The translations under genes were made by a program, and so were the position numbers. Below are positions 1 through 9,225 of a stretch of 64,000 bases of DNA, piece after piece. Source of the stretch: CAMTWZ01 sp041749075. Lineage in GTDB: Bacteria > Bacteroidota > Rhodothermia > Balneolales > HLUCCA01. How positions within the stretch are numbered: the stretch's first letter is position 1; each line of letters starts with the position of its first letter. The stretch covers positions 214,227-278,226 of the forward strand of contig JBGTBY010000031.1 in NCBI GenBank assembly GCA_041749075.1, given 5' to 3'. The notes beneath the pieces were generated by a model that made no database searches, had not been told where the DNA came from, and saw nothing but the letters and a program-made list of their open reading frames with translations.

Positions 1-2
1 AT

Positions 3-464
3 TATATGTTCACCGAATCGGCCATCATCAAATTGATAGATGCGACATCGACCATTCGAGACGTCGATTATTTTACCATGTATGACCATCTCGATCGCTA
101 TACAAGAACCGACGACAAAGGCTTGTCACGAATCCGCATTTATTGGACTGGCGACCACCATTGGAGGATAGTTGAAAGCACATGCATGTCGTTCGCATCC
201 CGATTTCACATCCTCCTTAAGGATATGTGGATGCATCGTTTGTTTTCAAAATTGAAATACCCCCGTGATCGAATGATGTGGTATTGTATTCAAGGCATTG
301 GAATGTTCGGATGGAAGTGGCCCAATCACAGACTCGTTGGTCCGATTCGAAGCCTGACAACTCATATGGAGATTGAATCGATGGCTCCTGGTGTTGATTG
401 GGCACAGGAAATCCAGACCTTGAGGCAATGGATGGCTGATCACAATTATTCGGAAACGACCTAA
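3..464 (+). CDS. C-terminal part of an unidentified polysaccharide-locus protein
   Basis: The frame is open from the first complete codon of the window, with no stop upstream, so this is probably the 3' part of a longer gene; an ATG at position 6 could also be a start. About 150 residues are visible. They are rich in Trp, Arg and His and have no clear membrane segment. The tail contains a STHME-like stretch (TTHMEIESM) followed by GVDW, which reminded me loosely of the C-terminus of some GT2-type glycosyltransferases, but I cannot assign a family. It ends 14 bases before the Wzx flippase on the same strand, so it is probably co-transcribed with it and involved in building or modifying the surface polysaccharide. 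That role is inferred from context only. Confidence 0.5.
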   Translation, partial: YMFTESAIIKLIDATSTIRDVDYFTMYDHLDRYTRTDDKGLSRIRIYWTGDHHWRIVESTCMSFASRFHILLKDMWMHRLFSKLKYPRDRMMWYCIQGIGMFGWKWPNHRLVGPIRSLTTHMEIESMAPGVDWAQEIQTLRQWMADHNYSETT

Positions 465-478
465 TCACGGCGAGTCGT

Positions 479-1960
479 ATGACCACAGAAGCGGGGGTAT
501 TTGCCAAGAATGTATCCTTGACTCTTGTTGGCAAGATAGTTCCAATCCTCATCACGATCATATCGATTCCGATTTTGCTTTCTGAATTGGGAGTGAGCCG
601 GTTTGGACTATTGATGATCATCATGATGTTCATCGGCTATTTCGGATTACTGGATCTCGGCATACCGCGTGCGATTATTCATTTCATGGCGAAGAATAAA
701 AATCAATCCGATTTCAATCTGCTTGATTTTATTCATACCTGTTTCTCTGTTTTAGTTCTCATTTCATCAGTCAGCGGGATACTGATATATCTCGCATCGC
801 CGATGCTAATGATTGATGTTCTTAAAATGGATGTTGAATTTGTGGATGAAGCCATTTTGAGCTTGCGAATCATTGCAATTACATTGCCCATTTTGATCCT
901 TTCAGGGGTATATCGAGGCATCCTGGAATCAGTTCAGGATTTTCGAATATTGAATCTTTATCAGATCATTTTCGGATCGTTGAATTATGGACTACCTATC
1001 CTTGTTGTTTGGGTCGAACCGACGTTGACTGGTGTGGTTGTCGCGATGTTGGCTACTCGGATCGTGAACACATACTTTTTGTTCAAATCCTCTAAAGGTC
1101 ATATCACCGGACTTGATGTGCAATTCAAAATCGTCCAGTCCATGATTCAGCCATTGTTCCGATACACAGGCTGGTTATCATTGTCGAATATCCTGATTCC
1201 GATACTGTCATATGCGGACCGATTTTTAATTGCGTTTGTTTTGACCCTCGATGATGTGACATACTACTCGACGCCAATGGAGATTACAACCCGATTTGGT
1301 TTAATCACGTTCTCACTCGTGATCGTGGCCTTTCCGACCTTATCTCAAGCACATGTAGACAATCGTGAGAAAGCGATGCGAATGTATCAAATGATGATGA
1401 AATCGTTGATGATCGTCGGATTTTTCATATCCATCAACGTCATCCTCTTGTCAGAGACATTGATTCGGATTTGGCTTGGGCAACCGTTTGTCGAACCAAT
1501 GGTAGATATTCTTCGAATATTGATGATTGCATTGTTTGTTAACACTCTCGCTCAAACACCTTCAACCTATCTTCAAAGTGCCGGTAGACCCGATATTGTC
1601 GCAAAAATCAATATGGCTCTGATTGCAAGCACCATATTGATACTCTATGTGCTCATCCAATATGTTGGAACTGAAGGTGCAGCTTGGGCGCGTCTCCTTT
1701 ACCATGTGTTTGATGCGGTCTTACTTTATTACTTTTGCAAAACAGCATTTAAGTTGAATCCGTTGGAACGTTTCCTATTGCCGACAGGCGTATCTCTAGG
1801 CCTACTGATTGCTGCACATTATTTCGACATAGGGTTCATCGGTTGGTTGGTATCCATACCGGTTCAAATCGGATTGGCCTACATCAGTTATCGATACATA
1901 CTCACGGTTCAGGAACGGTCCGTTATCCATGGGTTGTACACGACATATGTAAATCGATAA
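479..1960 (+). CDS. wzx: Wzx-type polysaccharide flippase (MATE/MOP superfamily)
   Basis: This is a polytopic inner-membrane protein of 493 residues with about 12-14 hydrophobic segments spread over its length, the usual size for Wzx/RfbX flippases. The N-terminus (AKNVSLTLVGKIVPILITI) and the next loop (LGVSRFGLLMIIMMFIGYFG, then LDLGIPRAI) match the typical start of polysaccharide-biosynthesis MOP transporters. The family moves undecaprenyl-linked repeat units from the cytoplasmic to the periplasmic face. In this locus it would feed the Wzy polymerase and Wzz/Wza export proteins encoded on the opposite strand at 4.9-9.2 kb. The ATG lies 14 bases after the preceding gene. Substrate specificity cannot be read from sequence. 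Confidence 0.9.
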   Translation: MTTEAGVFAKNVSLTLVGKIVPILITIISIPILLSELGVSRFGLLMIIMMFIGYFGLLDLGIPRAIIHFMAKNKNQSDFNLLDFIHTCFSVLVLISSVSGILIYLASPMLMIDVLKMDVEFVDEAILSLRIIAITLPILILSGVYRGILESVQDFRILNLYQIIFGSLNYGLPILVVWVEPTLTGVVVAMLATRIVNTYFLFKSSKGHITGLDVQFKIVQSMIQPLFRYTGWLSLSNILIPILSYADRFLIAFVLTLDDVTYYSTPMEITTRFGLITFSLVIVAFPTLSQAHVDNREKAMRMYQMMMKSLMIVGFFISINVILLSETLIRIWLGQPFVEPMVDILRILMIALFVNTLAQTPSTYLQSAGRPDIVAKINMALIASTILILYVLIQYVGTEGAAWARLLYHVFDAVLLYYFCKTAFKLNPLERFLLPTGVSLGLLIAAHYFDIGFIGWLVSIPVQIGLAYISYRYILTVQERSVIHGLYTTYVNR

Positions 1961-2139
1961 ATGGCTTTGGTTGTTTGCTCATGGCATTCTATTTACCTTT
2001 TCATGCTATATGTGATTCATATCACTATCCAAAGGTGTTGCCAATCTGGTGCACGATTTGACTATGACTCCAATTCCGACATCGCACATCATCACATCAT
2101 GATTGAAAATTATAATACTGAGTTAAAAAGGTTGATCAT

Positions 2140-2826
2140 TTGAAACAGTTCATCTTATCGTCTTTATCGAAAGTTCGTTCTGACTATTATGAACGACTTA
2201 TGGCTCGTTCTATGCTCCGTTACGAGTTTGATGCGTTGAATCATGTTCCTGTATTCACACATCGAGAGCCGTTATGGGATGACGCAATGCTTCGACTATT
2301 GGATGCCACGGCACCAATCACCTATGTTGAATTTGGTGTGTTCGAAGGGGATTCCATCCGATATTTCGCATCGAAAATCACACATCCAGACAGTCGGTTT
2401 ATCGGGTTGGATAGTTTCGATGGTTTGCCGGAAGATTGGGGTACGATGAAGAAAGGAACATTCAGCGTTGGAGGCAACATCCCAAAGATGGATGATACTC
2501 GTGTCGGATTCATCAAAGGGTGGTTCCAATTGACTTGGGATGAACTTGAAACGGAAATCCGGTCTCGCCCTTTGGGTCAGTTGGTTGTCCACTATGATGC
2601 GGACTTGTACTCATCCACCCTATTCGCACTAGCGCAAATGGACCGATTCAATGTGCCATATGTGGCTATTTTCGATGAGTTTGCCGGCCATGAAACCAGA
2701 GCATTGCAAAACTATTGTCAAGCCTATGGTGCAACGGTAGAATTTTATGGAAAAACACTTCAAGGCAACAGCGCAATTCCTAACCAGGTCACATGCAGAA
2801 TCACGCCGATGCGGGCGAAACAATGA
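2140..2826 (+). CDS. TylF/macrocin-O-methyltransferase-like SAM-dependent methyltransferase
   Basis: A 228-residue class I methyltransferase. A SAM-binding motif I is visible near residue 65 (YVEFGVFEGDSI). It is followed by the acidic DSFDGLPEDW stretch typical of TylF-like enzymes, and by HYDADLYSST, which resembles the metal/substrate region of that family. In the locus it most likely O-methylates a sugar of the polysaccharide repeat, or caps the chain. The start is a TTG with a purine-rich AAAAAGG about 9 bases upstream. The 179 bases before it show no gene I can support. The stop overlaps the start of the following glycosyltransferase in an ATGA arrangement, so the two are translationally coupled. 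Confidence 0.75.
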   Translation: MKQFILSSLSKVRSDYYERLMARSMLRYEFDALNHVPVFTHREPLWDDAMLRLLDATAPITYVEFGVFEGDSIRYFASKITHPDSRFIGLDSFDGLPEDWGTMKKGTFSVGGNIPKMDDTRVGFIKGWFQLTWDELETEIRSRPLGQLVVHYDADLYSSTLFALAQMDRFNVPYVAIFDEFAGHETRALQNYCQAYGATVEFYGKTLQGNSAIPNQVTCRITPMRAKQ

Positions 2827-4031
2827 AAGGTCTCGATTTATTGGCCCGGCTCCCTTTTCCTGCCAATGATGGTGGCGCCATCGGTGTTTGCGAGCCCTTG
2901 CTCCACACAAAGCGTTTGGGTGTTGAATGGGTGGTAGCCGCTCTGTATTCGGAACGTCATGAGCAGGATCTGCGACGGACCCGCCAAGAGTTTGAGACCT
3001 ATGTCGATTTTTCTGGAACGCCACCGTTTGGTGTGTTCTCCGCATTGAAAAATCAGTTCGATCATCGGCCATACAACTTAGCACTTCGGTTTGATCGCGA
3101 TTCGTTTCGAAGAATGTTGAAGGCGATAAAACAAATCCATCCGTCGTTTGATTTCATTCAAGTGGATTGGATCTTTATGGCTCCTTATATCGATACCTGT
3201 AAGGAGTTATGGCCAAATACACCGATCCTGATGAGGCAACATAATGCAGAGTATCAAATATTCGAACGTTTGACCCACAACGAGCGCAATCCGGCAAAGC
3301 GCATCTTCCTGAGCATGCAAACTGCTAAAATGAAACGATATGAGACGTTTCATATGAATCAGGTGGATTTAGTGGTACCAGTCACCGAATTGGATGCCGA
3401 AACCTTCCGTTCCCTCGGCGTCAAGACACGAATTGTGGTCAATCCTGCCGGTGCGAATGTTGAGGCATGGGCTAGGCCAAAGGGTTTGCCTCGGAACGGG
3501 CGCGTTCTGATTGTCGGTGGAATGGGGTGGCCCCCGTATGCCCGATCCATGGAATGGTTTTTGAAACAATGCTGGTCCCATTTTGCGAAACGAAATCCCA
3601 ATGCGGGATTAGACATCATCGGCAAGGACCCGTCGCCTGAGATTGAAGCATGGCATGGCCGGGATGGTGTCGTCGTACACGGGTTTCTGGAGGAAATCCA
3701 ACCGTATATGCACGAATCGTCGGTAATGGTCATCCCATTACTGGTTGGAAGTGGGATGAGAATCAAAATGGTGGAGGCAATGGCGGCACGTCTTCCGGTA
3801 GTCACAACCTCTATCGGATGCGAAGGCATCCCAGTCAAAGATAGAATTCATGCGATGGTTCGAGATGATGCCAAAGGTTTATCGAACGCACTGCAGGATG
3901 TGATTAACGATCCGGATCTCGCGAATTCGTTAGCTCTGAACGCACATACGCTTGCAGAGGATATGTTCTCATGGGATTCTGTCGGCAAACGATTTGTCTC
4001 GCTGTACAAGGAATTGGCACTCCGTGGATGA
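2823..4031 (+). CDS. Glycosyltransferase family 4 (GT-B fold)
   Basis: A GT-B glycosyltransferase of about 402 residues. The C-terminal half carries the nucleotide-sugar binding signature GSGMRIKMVEAMAARLPVV with its conserved Glu. It is preceded by VLIVGGMGWPPYARSMEWF, typical of GT4 enzymes related to the TIGR03087/exosortase-associated group. The N-terminus has the acceptor-domain start LARLPFPANDGGAIG. An upstream in-frame ATG exists at 2793, but 2823 is preferred because it forms an ATGA overlap with the preceding stop and begins directly at the conserved N-terminal strand. It presumably adds one sugar of the surface polysaccharide on the cytoplasmic face. Donor and acceptor are not predictable. 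Confidence 0.85.
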   Translation: MKGLDLLARLPFPANDGGAIGVCEPLLHTKRLGVEWVVAALYSERHEQDLRRTRQEFETYVDFSGTPPFGVFSALKNQFDHRPYNLALRFDRDSFRRMLKAIKQIHPSFDFIQVDWIFMAPYIDTCKELWPNTPILMRQHNAEYQIFERLTHNERNPAKRIFLSMQTAKMKRYETFHMNQVDLVVPVTELDAETFRSLGVKTRIVVNPAGANVEAWARPKGLPRNGRVLIVGGMGWPPYARSMEWFLKQCWSHFAKRNPNAGLDIIGKDPSPEIEAWHGRDGVVVHGFLEEIQPYMHESSVMVIPLLVGSGMRIKMVEAMAARLPVVTTSIGCEGIPVKDRIHAMVRDDAKGLSNALQDVINDPDLANSLALNAHTLAEDMFSWDSVGKRFVSLYKELALRG

Positions 4032-4040
4032 GCAAATAAG

Positions 4041-4985
4041 ATGAGCCAAATTGACGTATCCATCATTATTGTCAATTACAATCAGATTAAACTGCTTCGG
4101 AATTGTGTGGCATCCATCATCCGATTCACACAAAACACCTCTTTCGAAATCATCGTTGTTGATAATGCCTCGACCGAGTGTGATGTCACTTCTGCTATGA
4201 AGGAGTTTGGCATGGTCACATGCATCCAAAACCAATCGAATCGGGGTTTTGCCGCTGCTAACAATCAAGGAGTGGAGAAGGCCAATGGTACCTACATCCA
4301 GCTCTTAAACAATGACACCTTGTTCACAGAGGACACGCTTCAAGTCATGCTCGCTCGTATGAGTGAACAAGAGCCAAACACGATTCTTGGTTGCAAACTC
4401 TTGAATTCAGATGGATCCCATCAGTACTCAATCGACGATTTTTTAACTCCACTGAATATGATTGGCGAGTACTTGTTCCTTGCCCATGTGTTTCCTCAGT
4501 CGCGGTTGCTCAACCGATATCATCAAAATGTACATCCTGATGGTTTGAAAGACGTTGATGTGGTCAAAGGCGCCTTCATGTTCATGCGCACAGACACCTT
4601 CAGATCCCTGAACGGATTCGACGAACGGTTCTTCTTTTATGGCGAGGAAACGGATTTATGCTATCGGCTGAAGCGCACCGGTGGCATAGTGCGTTTCGAT
4701 CCAAGCACATCCATCATCCATTTTGGCGGCGCTACCACCGACTCAATGCCTTGGTTCCAGATGAAACAACAGTCGATTGCCAAAATCAACTATTTTCAGA
4801 AGCATTTTTCAGGATGGATGTTTGCCTGTGCGGTAAGCATTCATCTAGTTGGTTATGCGATTCGGATACCGATCTTTTTTGTGAACGGTCTCATCCGCTT
4901 CAACAAGAAGGAGCTTCAAAGAAGCGTCAACTATGCCCGCTGTTTATGGATCTACCCGAAAAACGTGTTTCGAGATGGGCAATGA
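4041..4985 (+). CDS. Glycosyltransferase family 2, rhamnosyltransferase-like
   Basis: A 314-residue GT-A enzyme. It starts with VSIIIVNYNQIKLLRNCV, followed by the IIVVDNAST donor-binding loop, NRGFAAANNQG and LLNNDT (DxD-like site). The downstream motif GFDERFFFYGEETDLCYR is the acceptor/catalytic segment typical of the rhamnosyltransferase-like GT2 branch. A hydrophobic stretch near residues 260-285 suggests membrane association. It is 9 bases downstream of the GT4 gene, so the four plus-strand genes probably form one transcript. Its last 59 bases overlap, tail to tail, the 3' end of the polymerase gene on the opposite strand, which is unusual for two conserved genes. Confidence 0.88.
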   Translation: MSQIDVSIIIVNYNQIKLLRNCVASIIRFTQNTSFEIIVVDNASTECDVTSAMKEFGMVTCIQNQSNRGFAAANNQGVEKANGTYIQLLNNDTLFTEDTLQVMLARMSEQEPNTILGCKLLNSDGSHQYSIDDFLTPLNMIGEYLFLAHVFPQSRLLNRYHQNVHPDGLKDVDVVKGAFMFMRTDTFRSLNGFDERFFFYGEETDLCYRLKRTGGIVRFDPSTSIIHFGGATTDSMPWFQMKQQSIAKINYFQKHFSGWMFACAVSIHLVGYAIRIPIFFVNGLIRFNKKELQRSVNYARCLWIYPKNVFRDGQ

Positions 4986-6330
4986 CTGCAGCGAGAATGG
5001 TTAGCACAAAAATGCCCTCATATGCTAGAAAAACAGGTGATGTGATGTTCATCAAAGCCGCCATTGTTATGTAAATCGCCGACGCGATGGCAATCGCTCT
5101 AACAACCGGATGTGGAGTCGTCTTGTATATACGAATACTGTTTTTGAAGATCGATCCGATTAAGAACAGAAACGAGAACAACCCGATGATGCCAAATTTA
5201 TACCAAACCGCTAGGTATCCATTGTGGATATACAGATGTGGTTGAGTGATTCGTAAGAAAACATTTTCACGGAAATAGGCGACCCCAAGTCCTGGACCTA
5301 AGATCGGGTTCTCCATGACCTGACTAAAAGCGGCTTTGGTCTCTCGAATTCGTTCTAAAAGGGATGTATCGATACTTCCGCCAGCCGTTGTTGCAATCAA
5401 ACGATTCGATATCATGATCCAAATGAGGTCCATGAAATCTCGAAAGAAGAATATCCCAATTCCAAGAATGAGTATGAGTATGATCGAGACATAACGAAAA
5501 ACGCGTTTTTTAGCAACCCAAGGCGCGATGCTGATCAATATCACCGCGGCAACAAACGAGACACCCCAAAGGCTTCGAGTGAACGTGAGAATGATCGCGG
5601 AAAAAATGATTAACACGATAGCAAGGCTAGCTCGTCGAATTGCGGAATCTGGATGGAGAATAAAGGTGGCTAAACTCAGAGCAAATCCCAAAAGAAGGAT
5701 ATTCTCGTTTCCCGCACCCCGGACCACCGCCAATTCCCATTCCGCAACAACATTCAACAGGGATGTGCGATAAGCAAGGATTGTCCGAAAGACGACGAAT
5801 GTCATGATAAACCCCAATCCCACATAGAGCTGTGGTCGGAATTTGGGGAGGTTCAGGAAACGTCGTAACGGAAAGTATAAAAGAAAGGCCGAGTAGTAGA
5901 AGACCAATTCTTGCAACGGGGCCCTAATGGAGCGAATGGTAAGGATTCCATTGACCAGACCTAGAAACAAGGCGATATAGATGAAAATCATCCACCGGTC
6001 ATGCGGATGAACGACCTGGATTCGCCCTTCTAGTAACATAGGGAGGAGGATCAATAAGATCGTCAAGCCCAATAATGCATAGTAACCCAGTTCGCCAACA
6101 TCCAATCCGGTTTTGTTATGGATGACATAAACCGCACTGCAAAGAGTCAAAATGAGTACGACGTCCTTTCTGAACGCGACTAAAATTAAACTCAGTGCGG
6201 CAAACGGGAGGAATAGTTCAATCCCGATTCCGAACAGTTGAGTACATAAGACGACCCATATTGCCAAGAGAATGCCGAGCCCGACAAGAGCAGAATGGTT
6301 CGAATCCCATCGGAATTGGTCCACTTTCAT
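4927..6330 (-). CDS. O-antigen polymerase / ligase-like membrane protein (Wzy/WaaL superfamily)
   Basis: A 467-residue inner-membrane protein with 10 or more hydrophobic segments. A larger periplasmic loop lies near residues 305-375 (LLERIRETKAAFSQVMENP, then LGPGLGVAYF and a HNGYLAVWYKFG segment). This is the hallmark of the Wzy_C (PF04932) family, where the HN-x-YL pattern and ILGPGLG are typical. It would polymerise lipid-linked repeats in the periplasm, or ligate the polymer to its anchor. Sequence alone does not separate the two roles, but its position just after the Wza and Wzz genes favours polymerase. The start overlaps the Wzz stop (ATGA). The C-terminal 59 bases overlap the convergent GT2 gene. 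Confidence 0.85.
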   Translation of the reverse strand: MKVDQFRWDSNHSALVGLGILLAIWVVLCTQLFGIGIELFLPFAALSLILVAFRKDVVLILTLCSAVYVIHNKTGLDVGELGYYALLGLTILLILLPMLLEGRIQVVHPHDRWMIFIYIALFLGLVNGILTIRSIRAPLQELVFYYSAFLLYFPLRRFLNLPKFRPQLYVGLGFIMTFVVFRTILAYRTSLLNVVAEWELAVVRGAGNENILLLGFALSLATFILHPDSAIRRASLAIVLIIFSAIILTFTRSLWGVSFVAAVILISIAPWVAKKRVFRYVSIILILILGIGIFFFRDFMDLIWIMISNRLIATTAGGSIDTSLLERIRETKAAFSQVMENPILGPGLGVAYFRENVFLRITQPHLYIHNGYLAVWYKFGIIGLFSFLFLIGSIFKNSIRIYKTTPHPVVRAIAIASAIYITMAALMNITSPVFLAYEGIFVLTILAAVIAHLETRFSGRSINSGHS

Positions 6331-7484
6331 GGATGATAATAATACCGGAAGTAGGGAAGGTTCGCCGACACAATAAGAAAGAGTATGAAACCGACGACAA
6401 GGGTCACAAAGCTGGATAGAAACGCACTGATGACAATCATTGCGCGAAAGGGTCGATCTTTCTTTTCGGGAACACGTGGATGATCCACGATGGAAACCAA
6501 GGGTAGCGCTTTGGCTTCCTCTAATTTGGCCTGTTCATACAAGGGTACGATGTACTGTAGGATCTCCGCCTGTATTTCGATGGTTTGCATGAGCTCGAAA
6601 TATTGCTTCGCGATATCTGGAAGCGTAGACATATTGAGCAATAACGGGTCGGTGGTCGGTGAGTTGTAGAGGGTATTTAGTTTGTCAACTACAACATTAT
6701 ATTGTGCGCGTTCTTGCTGGTATGCAGCACTTTCAGTACCGATGCTTCTGGACAATAACTCCAATCGCATCTCCATTTGAAGCTTTTCCGCCGCAACTGT
6801 GGAGATTAATCCGAAATAGGCCTTGACCTGCTCGTTCAATTCGAATACGCCATATTCCATTTGAAATGCGGCTAATTCTTGACGTAGAGAATCGATCTCC
6901 AACTTCCCTTGCAGATAGCGAGTCTCAATGAAGATCCGATACTCCCGGGCTTCTTTCGTCGAAATGTCATTATTGAAGTCATTTAGCAAATTGACATAGT
7001 ATTCCGCAATGGCTTGAGCTTTTTCAGGAGATTTATCCCAAACATCTATGATAAAATTGCCCTCTAATTGACCCCTGAATGAGGTGTTGCCGTCCAAGAT
7101 CTTGATCGCATCCAACATGGGATAGGCACTGCCTTCCGCTTCATAGGCTGTTATTAGATCAAACTTTTCGACGATTTGACGCTTGGTTGTCTCACTGTTC
7201 AGCAGAACTTGATAACGGTCAAAAATGGCTGTTCGACCTGATCCAACAATAGAGCCGGCCAACGATCCGAGGCGTCCACCAATCAACGATTCGATTCCAA
7301 CCGAACGTTGTTGGGCTGGTAGTAAGCTTGCGGTAGAGCGGTACTCATTATCCTGTAGAATGGCGTAAATCGCTGCAATTCCTGAAATGACCAAACTAAT
7401 GATGATGATTAGCCTAAATTGTCTAATGACATGTCTCAGAAGTTGGTGGATGGGGATTCGCTGATATACCGGCTTCATGCTCAT
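6327..7484 (-). CDS. Wzz/GumC-type chain-length determinant protein
   Basis: A 385-residue inner-membrane protein with the Wzz layout: an N-terminal transmembrane helix near residues 25-45 (LIIIISLVISGIAAIYAI), a long periplasmic region that is largely alpha-helical and coiled coil (about residues 120-330), and a second helix near 350-375. A Pro-rich VDHPRVPEKKDRP stretch precedes the second helix, as in the family. There is no C-terminal tyrosine-kinase domain, so a separate kinase would be needed if this is a Wzc-type system. None is seen in the window. It sets polymer length together with Wzy. It overlaps the SLBB export gene upstream and the polymerase gene downstream by 4 bases each. Confidence 0.9.
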   Translation of the reverse strand: MSMKPVYQRIPIHQLLRHVIRQFRLIIIISLVISGIAAIYAILQDNEYRSTASLLPAQQRSVGIESLIGGRLGSLAGSIVGSGRTAIFDRYQVLLNSETTKRQIVEKFDLITAYEAEGSAYPMLDAIKILDGNTSFRGQLEGNFIIDVWDKSPEKAQAIAEYYVNLLNDFNNDISTKEAREYRIFIETRYLQGKLEIDSLRQELAAFQMEYGVFELNEQVKAYFGLISTVAAEKLQMEMRLELLSRSIGTESAAYQQERAQYNVVVDKLNTLYNSPTTDPLLLNMSTLPDIAKQYFELMQTIEIQAEILQYIVPLYEQAKLEEAKALPLVSIVDHPRVPEKKDRPFRAMIVISAFLSSFVTLVVGFILFLIVSANLPYFRYYYHP

Positions 7485-9217
7485 CTCGTGTTTAAAATAA
7501 TTGCTGTTGTGATCAGACTGGCAATCGTGGTCACAATCGACAGATAAAATTGATTTCGGCTGATGGCCAATTGGCGCTCTTGAAATTGATTTTGGCGATA
7601 ACTGATAAAATCTTCATAGGGTTGTCGATCCACAAAAATCATGTCACCCGATTCCAATGTGGTTTCTGATGGCAGATACCATGCATGATTATACGATTTG
7701 ATCACAAAGACCCGCTCTTTATCTGCGGATAACGAGAAACCGCCCGCCTCATTCAAATAGTCATTGACAGTTTTGCCTTTTTCGTAGACATAATACCCAG
7801 TACGATTGACTTGGCCGAAAAGCATCACTGTGTTTTCGTCTTTCGGAATATGGATTCGATCTCCATCATATAATAATGTGGATTTCAATGCCGATTCCAC
7901 ATTGAGATTGATGAAAACAACCGCATGACTTAGTCCGAAATCCCGTTGAATGTACTCCAATCCTTCATTGAATTGATTGGATGTCCGTTGCATACGTTGC
8001 ACACGCCGGCCATAGGATTCCTCCTCGGAATAGAGCTTGTTGCCACGTTCGATATAGACAGACGATAGGAGCGCTTTGGTAGTCATGCCTCCGGAAAATC
8101 GTAGTAAATCAGACAGACTCGTCACGCCTTCGATTATCGGGTAATTCCCAGGATGGTTGATTTCACCTGATATCCAGACCGACTGATTTGTGATTTTTGA
8201 TTTGTCAACCGGAATGACCAGACGATCGTTTGGCTGAAGAGGCTCATTCATCGGAATCGAATGAATGCTTACCAATCCCGACTCCGTTCTCCGAACGATA
8301 TGGATATTTAGAGAGTCCGCTTCTTCTGTATACCCACCTGCGATTCGAATCAGAAACTCGGGCGTGTCGTTCGGATTGTATTGTGTCTCAAACGCTTGGC
8401 GTACGCCACCGGAAACCCCAATGCGGGATGTGGCAAGAGATTTTTTGCGAACCTGTATAAACTCTCCATCTTGAACGAATGGATTCGCTTCGCTAACACC
8501 ACCGTAGAAATACGCCACGAGGTCCGCCGTGCTAACTCGCCCATCCCGATGGTGGATAATGACATTGCGTAAATCATACCGTTCCAATGCTTCGGTTTGC
8601 TCATCCACTCGGATATCTTTTCTGCCATGTGTGATTGGATTTTGATTCAGTTTAAGCAAACCACCCATTGCTCTAGGCTGTGCACCCGGTCCATCTATAT
8701 TCACCGTAATCGGATTTCCTGTGATAATGGGGATGACGATTGCGTCCACACGGGTCTGTGCTGGAAACAAATAGCGGCCAGGAGACGGAACATCACCCGT
8801 CACATGAACATTCACGGGTTTCGGACGTTCCAAGGTCACGATGATTTCAGAATTCCGGAATTGCTGTTCTACGAGTTTGGAAATAGCGACTTTTGCATCC
8901 GTCAGTGATACATCACCAACCAGGACCGTGCCTACGCCCGGAATCACCAGGTCTCCACTGATATTCACGGCCATACCCCGCCAAGTCGTCGGTATCGCTC
9001 CCCGAACGTCAACGGATAGAATGTCGGACGCACCTAAGATGTACGTATCCGGATTGATGAATCCCTCAAGGGGCCGTTCGGTAGCCAATCGAAGTCCGAT
9101 TTCATCCACAAAATAGGTATTCCCTGCGCCTCTGCGAGGATCTTGTGTTTGAGTGTTGGATTGACCATTCAGGAGAATGGGGAATCCGATCACCAGCAGT
9201 AAACTGAGTCGTAGCAT
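7481..9217 (-). CDS. Polysaccharide export outer-membrane protein with SLBB domains (Wza-like)
   Basis: A protein of about 578 residues. The start chosen is an ATG that gives a clean signal peptide (MLRLSLLLVIGFPILLNGQ), 8 bases after the GmhA stop; a longer frame upstream would overlap gmhA. After the signal comes the Poly_export segment (YILGASDILSVDVRG, then GDLVIPGVGTVLVGDVSLTDA). At least three SLBB-type modules follow (VHVTGDVPSPGRY, VWISGEINHPGNYPI, VMLFGQVNRTGYYVYEKGK). A hydrophobic helix lies at the very C-terminus (YLSIVTTIASLITTAIIL). Wza-family proteins form the periplasm-to-surface channel for capsule or exopolysaccharide. It is longer than E. coli Wza (about 380 residues), as is common in Bacteroidota. 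Confidence 0.92.
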   Translation of the reverse strand: MLRLSLLLVIGFPILLNGQSNTQTQDPRRGAGNTYFVDEIGLRLATERPLEGFINPDTYILGASDILSVDVRGAIPTTWRGMAVNISGDLVIPGVGTVLVGDVSLTDAKVAISKLVEQQFRNSEIIVTLERPKPVNVHVTGDVPSPGRYLFPAQTRVDAIVIPIITGNPITVNIDGPGAQPRAMGGLLKLNQNPITHGRKDIRVDEQTEALERYDLRNVIIHHRDGRVSTADLVAYFYGGVSEANPFVQDGEFIQVRKKSLATSRIGVSGGVRQAFETQYNPNDTPEFLIRIAGGYTEEADSLNIHIVRRTESGLVSIHSIPMNEPLQPNDRLVIPVDKSKITNQSVWISGEINHPGNYPIIEGVTSLSDLLRFSGGMTTKALLSSVYIERGNKLYSEEESYGRRVQRMQRTSNQFNEGLEYIQRDFGLSHAVVFINLNVESALKSTLLYDGDRIHIPKDENTVMLFGQVNRTGYYVYEKGKTVNDYLNEAGGFSLSADKERVFVIKSYNHAWYLPSETTLESGDMIFVDRQPYEDFISYRQNQFQERQLAISRNQFYLSIVTTIASLITTAIILNTR

Positions 9218-9225
9218 GTGGGTGT

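Noticed and set aside
1961..2139. Short ORF of 60 codons between wzx and the TylF-like gene
   Set aside because: No ribosome site, no recognisable motif and low-complexity composition; treated as an intergenic spacer with nothing supportable in it.
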